A model generated the notes under the pieces. That model was not told where the DNA came from. It saw only the letters and a list, made by a program, of their open reading frames with translations, and searched no databases. Shown one piece after another: positions 60,003-64,000 of a stretch of DNA of 64,000 nt. The stretch comes from Glandiceps talaboti. Taxonomy: Eukaryota; Hemichordata; Enteropneusta; Spengelidae. Where the stretch lies: assembly GCF_964340395.1 (NCBI RefSeq), contig NC_135558.1:9282501-9346500 (forward strand), given 5' to 3'. Position numbers and translations under genes: made by a program. Position 1 is the stretch's first letter, and each line of letters starts with the position of its first letter.

Positions 60003-60800
60003 TGGGTTGATAGTAATTTTCTTGACATTTTATCGTTTGAGTTGATAAAGGGTTTATTGACTTGTTTCTCGGAGTTGATAATAGTTGTATTGACTTGTTT
60101 CTCATTGGGTTGATAATTGATTTGCTTCTCACTGGGTTAATAATAGTTTTCACTTCGTCATTGGGTTGATAATAGTTTTATTGACTTGTCATTGGGTTGA
60201 TAATTGATTTGCTTGTCACTTGGTTAATAATAGTTTTTACTTTGTCACTGGGTTGATAACAGTTTTATTGACTTGTTTCTCATCTGGTTGATAACAGTTT
60301 TATTGAATTGTTTCTCACTGATTGATTTGTTTCTTATTGGGTTGATAACAGTTTTATTGACTTGTTTCTCATCTGGTTGATAACAGTTTTATTGACTTGT
60401 TTCTCACTGATTGATTTGTTTCTTATTGGGTTGATAACAGTTTTATTGACTTGTTTCTCATCTGGTTGATAACAGTTTTATTTGTTTCTCATTGGGTTGA
60501 TAACAGTTTTATTGACTTGTTTCTCATCTGGTTGATAACAGTTTTATTTGTTTCTCATTGGGTTGATAACAGTTTTATTGACTTGTTTCTCATCTGGTTG
60601 ATAACAGTTTTATTGACTTGTTCTCATCTGGTTGATAAGTGTTATTGACTTGTTTCTCATTGGGTTAATAAGTTTTACTTGTTTCTCATTGGGTTGATAA
60701 CAGTTTCTTTACTTGTTTCTCATTGGGTTGATAACAGTTTCTTTACTTGTTTCTCATTTCCCATTAGTTTACAATAGTTTTATTGACATGTTTCTCATTG
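60003..60800 (+). repeat. 35-bp minisatellite with dimeric higher-order units
   Basis: The unit is GTTGATAACAGTTTTATTGA then CTTGTTTCTCATTGG. About 22 units are recognisable. The 5' part is more diverged (TTGATAATAG, TTGATAATTGATTTGCTTCT). In 60270-60640 a long unit ending CATCTG alternates with a short unit lacking TTGAC and ending CATTGG, giving a dimer of about 65 bp. The 65-codon frame 60451-60648 is hydrophobic purely because of the repeat. Confidence 0.95.
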
Positions 60801-61560
60801 ATTGGGTTTTACTACCTTGTTTTTAATTGGGCTTATACTAGATCGATGAGATAGTGCCATTGACACTTTACTCAGTAGGAATGCTCAAATCAGCATTGAC
60901 AAGTTAATAAGTTTGTGTAGTAGTAGATTTACTGTGTTGCCATCTGGTGAATAATGAAATTTTCTAATTTCAAAGACAATGACACTAGTGAAGCTTAACT
61001 TATAAAATATCCCTCTCGGTATTCAAGATCTGTTTTATATCTTATCATGAACTTTAGCTCATCCCTCTGTGCGTCACATTAGCATATGTTGAATTCCCAA
61101 TGCTTCTAAAAACTGAAATGTGTTATTTGTAGAGTATGTCCTGCATGATTTCCATAAAACGTGACTTCGTTTTTTTGATTTCCCATAGGCCATCTGTTGT
61201 TTTAGAAATGCAAGTAAATAGTTCTTCCTTTCATACACCATTTATTTCCACTCTGAACACTGTCTGTTTCTAGCGTGAGTAATTTTATAAAAGCACTTAC
61301 TTGTACCTATCCTACCCCTATCTTATCCCTAGCCTCACACTAACTGAACCCCCTAGCTTGGAAATTAATGTGATCAGTCAATCCACTGCTCTACATTCAG
61401 ACCCACTTTAGCAGCTATATAGTTCTTTCACTCTTGAATGATTTCAATACAGTTAACTTATCCTATGCAATAACTGAGATCACTCAACAGTGAATGATAA
61501 AAGTAGTTCTCTTGACTAATCAGTACATTTTTATATATTTATTTATTTGTTTTTATTTAT
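60801..61560. other. Low-copy DNA, no gene recognised
   Basis: No supported feature. (TTTA)n-like T-rich sequence lies at 61530-61580. Confidence 0.5.
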
Positions 61561-61589
61561 AGCTTTCTATTTTTTTTATTATTAGGCAT

Positions 61590-61720
61590 GAACTATCTTA
61601 CAGGCACAGCCCAATAACATGATGAGAGTTCCGCATTATTGCAGGAGGAAACTGAAGTGCCTGGGGAAATCCTATGTGTTTGGTAGGGTCAAACTGAATT
61701 ACAATCTTCCTTAAAACTTA
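61590..61720 (+). repeat. Possible ancient widespread interspersed repeat
   Basis: GCAGGAGGAAACTGAAGTGC then CTGGGGAAATCC and TTTGGTAGGGTCAAACTG recalls a sequence common in animal genomes (a GGAGGAAACCGGAGTACCCG-like core). The resemblance is from memory, and only one copy is seen here. Confidence 0.3.
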
Positions 61721-61844
61721 CAGCATGGACAAATTTAATCATTGAATCCCTGAGTACTGGTAAGCTAGACCTCTGAGCACAGTGAACTCTAACCACAGTA
61801 GTAAGAGGCAAGTGGTTTAACAAATCAATCATAGAATCCCCCAC

Positions 61845-61925
61845 CACCAAAAAAAATTAAAAAAAATAAAAATTATTAATTAATTTTTTTTTTTAAATTA
61901 ACAATTAAAAATTAAAAATTGAAGT
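61845..61925. repeat. A/T-only low-complexity tract
   Basis: Runs of A with T, then TTAATTAATTTTTTTTTT and AATTAAAAATTAAAAATTGA. The A-rich and T-rich halves can fold on each other. Confidence 0.85.
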
Positions 61926-61929
61926 ATAT

Positions 61930-62930
61930 TAAAAAACTGCAGTTTTTGTCAAAGAATAATTCCACTGAAAATATGACAATTAAATTTGATTTCATCAAAA
62001 CTTGTGGATTTGGAGATACAATATCCATTAGTGGCCATTGGCACATTGTGTTGTTGGATGGTTATGAATGACAATTATATGTATACAGACCCGAAGGCAA
62101 AATAATTTACACTTTAACACTTGGCACCCAATTTACTACAAGGTGTGACTTTCAACCCATCGTCTGGAAAGAAGCTGCATACTTCAAATATACGACACTA
62201 TTAACAGGAGCCTTAGGGTTTATCGAGATAGACCCAAACTAAATCTATTGTTCTATCAATGCAGTAGGATTACACAAGTGGGTGATAGCAGTTCCTCTGT
62301 TGTGTGATTCTAAACCCTGTGATCAAGATAGTGTAAACATTGGAAGTCCCAAAACAGCACTGCATGTTCATGAGTTAACGATCTACATAAACTAGTTTTC
62401 AGACACACCTCCCTACTGAGACGATACACCCATTCAATAGCTTACCACTGTTTGTGCCTATCTTTAATAGTAAATCAAAAAGTAATATTTTGGTCCCAAA
62501 AATCCTAACTCGACATCAGACATGCACTTATCATGTTCTGATTGACCTGTCTAATGATTACAAATCATCAATTGTACTGCCTGTGATGATTTACATAAAA
62601 ACAATATAGATATTAGCTGTATAGATTGGAAAGTCCGACTGAGCTCAATCTGTGCAGTCAACAAACACAAGTGATTGGTAATTGGACCCATTGCTGTGTG
62701 TTCTCTATGTTTGTCATTATTCTCTGTCTAGTTTTAGTGATAAATTATACACATTGTACTGCTAATGCTATAGTAAATGTGTTCTGAGAGTACCCAGACT
62801 CTCATAAAACAGTACGATATCTTCACTGCAAACAAACTATCTTATTAAACTTACAGTGATTTAAAGACCTTCTCGCTGTAATTGCAACTTTTTCTTTCTA
62901 AGTGTTTTTGTTCAGGTGTGTATGATCGGC
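61930..62930. other. Low-copy DNA, no gene recognised
   Basis: A loose direct repeat occurs at 62235-62310 and 62620-62705 (TCTAT/ACAATCTGTGCAGT..AACACAAGTG.TTG and CTGTTGTGTG.TTCT), suggesting a diverged duplication with an offset near 390 bp. No gene is supported. Confidence 0.35.
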
Positions 62931-62936
62931 TACTGA

Positions 62937-63345
62937 TAGAAGGAGAATGTCACTCCAGGAAAAAAAGGGATTTTCATTAACTTTGGGGTGTGGAGAGTCA
63001 TTTCATAGTAAGTTTTGCATCACCTACATTCGTGTACATGCAATTTCAGAGCAACATCAAGTTGGATTATCTCCCATTTGTGGATCTGTGCTTTGGACCA
63101 CATTGTCTCATGGGAGTCAGCAGAAATGTTTATGCAATGGTTGAACAATGAATATTCATGATGTTTTCAATGAAGGTAATAGGATCATAGGGGTCATGAA
63201 TATTGCAGCCCACAGTAAAGATCCCCAATTTGTTTACAAATACAACTTTGTGTTTCTCTGAAATTGCACCTAATGCAGGTGATGTAAAACCATGACATGA
63301 CTCTAAATCCAAAGTTCATTTAATTTCATGGGGTGACATTATGTA
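62937..63345 (+). mobile_element. MITE-like element F, copy 2
   Basis: Left end AGAAGGAGAATGTCACTCCA then GGAAAA..GGGATTTTCATT; right end TTTCATGGGGTGACATT. Between them ATGAATATTCATGA, GAAGGTAATAGGATCATAGG, GGTCATGAATAT and AAAACCATGACATGACTCT match copy 1. Frames of 60-65 codons on either strand inside it are not credible. Confidence 0.7.
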
Positions 63346-63429
63346 CAGTCCCGTAATCACTCTTAATTGGTGTTACCTTTATCACAGAAGTGTAACAATG
63401 TGTAATCTTTCAATCTTAAGTCAGGTTAA

Positions 63430-63693
63430 ATGATGATGATGATCGTACAATTACCAGTCTGTCAACAAATGAATATGGGGTACACAATGTTTATTAGTTG
63501 TCATGATGTTGATGACGACGATGATGACAATGATGATGATGGTGATGATGATGATGATAATGATGATGACAACAATAATGATGATGATGAGAACGATGAC
63601 AACAACAACGACGATAATGATGATGATGATGATGATGACGACAATGACAATGACGATGATGATGATGATGATGCAGATGATGACGACAATGAT
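63430..63693 (+). repeat. (GAT)n/(GAC)n/(AAC)n trinucleotide tract
   Basis: An initial ATGATGATGATG at 63430, then a long imperfect GAT/GAC/AAT/AAC tract at 63501-63693. It is open in several frames: the 118-codon plus frame 63430-63786 would be an Asp/Asn-rich protein, the +1 frame Met/Thr-rich, and the minus strand Ser-rich. All are explained by the trinucleotide period, so no gene is called. An acidic low-complexity exon cannot be fully excluded because the frame has unique sequence after the tract. Confidence 0.9.
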
Positions 63694-63789
63694 TATAGTG
63701 TTGGCAGTGGCAGGAGTGAAAGCAGATTTGATGAGATGATTACAGTATTAAACAAAAATTACTGTTGTGATAGCACTAGTCTATAAGAT

Positions 63790-64000
63790 ACAATGGGTCT
63801 TGCTGCCCTATTGGCCAGAAAGACAAGGCCAGTTTAAGGGCTGAACGACACAACACAACATTTATGTCTATGATGAAACCTGATGAAACAAAGAAGTTAC
63901 ATAATTCGGTAAAACAAACGAGGATTTTCTGAAATCGTTAAACATTTACTTACGAGAATGATTTTTAATCAAACAACAATGATTCACTTTGATGTAAATA
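63790..64000. other. Window end, nothing recognised
   Basis: AT-rich sequence without a supported feature. Confidence 0.5.

Noticed and set aside
60451-60648. 65-codon hydrophobic frame resembling a multi-pass membrane protein
   Set aside because: It is the translation of the minisatellite dimer, which happens to stay in frame for about two periods.
63430-63786. 118-codon Asp/Asn-rich frame that could be an acidic protein
   Set aside because: A trinucleotide repeat is necessarily open in several frames; Met-rich and Ser-rich frames coexist here. There is no independent coding evidence.

Overview
This window looks like non-coding DNA from an animal genome. By eye it is AT-rich, about two-thirds A+T. 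It has very many dinucleotide and tetranucleotide microsatellites, minisatellites, short inverted-repeat (MITE-like) elements and a probable LINE 3' end, and no operon-like gene packing. The repeat spectrum suggests a marine invertebrate, but I cannot name the species or phylum from the sequence alone.

I found no protein-coding gene or exon that I can defend. The longest open frames (up to 157 codons) are translations of microsatellites: (TC)n/(GA)n near 3.6-4.3 kb, (GT)n and (TATG)n near 43.7-50.7 kb, and (GAT)n at 63.5 kb. The remaining frames of 60-119 codons have no domain I recognise, and several overlap dispersed repeats. The window is therefore intergenic or lies inside large introns. 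The one RNA-gene candidate is a tRNA-Thr(AGT)-like sequence on the minus strand at 48137-48210.

Layout. 0-9 kb: mostly low-copy AT-rich DNA with two copies of a hairpin-headed dispersed family (A), one truncated family B copy, large (TC)n and (GA)n tracts, a degenerate duplication, and a reversed LINE 3' tail. 9-15 kb: a 32-bp minisatellite, two degenerate tandem arrays, a MITE (D), family A copy 3, and a foldback element (E) whose right arm was later duplicated in tandem. 15-24 kb: mostly featureless, with family C and B copies near 22.7-23.6 kb. 24.4-26.3 kb: a 1.9-kb, 28-bp satellite. 26.5-31.6 kb: the full-length foldback element E, family A copy 4 with a different hairpin head, a CTGT-rich tract, MITE F, and an AGTNT pentamer tract. 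35.1-36.0 kb: a ~105-bp tandem array into which a family B element has inserted. 38.5 kb: a 177-bp inverted-repeat element. 42-51 kb: a microsatellite-dense zone with a large (TATG)n/(CATA)n foldback and the tRNA-like sequence. 51.8-57.6 kb: a run of degenerate and clean tandem duplications and the second MITE D. 59-63.7 kb: further F copies, a paired TAATCCGATTA motif, a 35-bp minisatellite with dimeric higher-order structure, and a GAT/GAC tract.

The elements show relative ages. The clean tandem duplication at 14.1-14.6 kb postdates the foldback element it copies, and the family B element at 35.47 kb postdates the array it splits. The most interesting unexplained signals are the hairpin-headed family A with interchangeable heads, the foldback family with TTAA boundaries, the 28-bp satellite with matching long-unit edges, and five near-palindromic RFX/X-box-like motifs. 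None amounts to a protein-coding system. Family relationships were established only by reading the copies in this window against each other.
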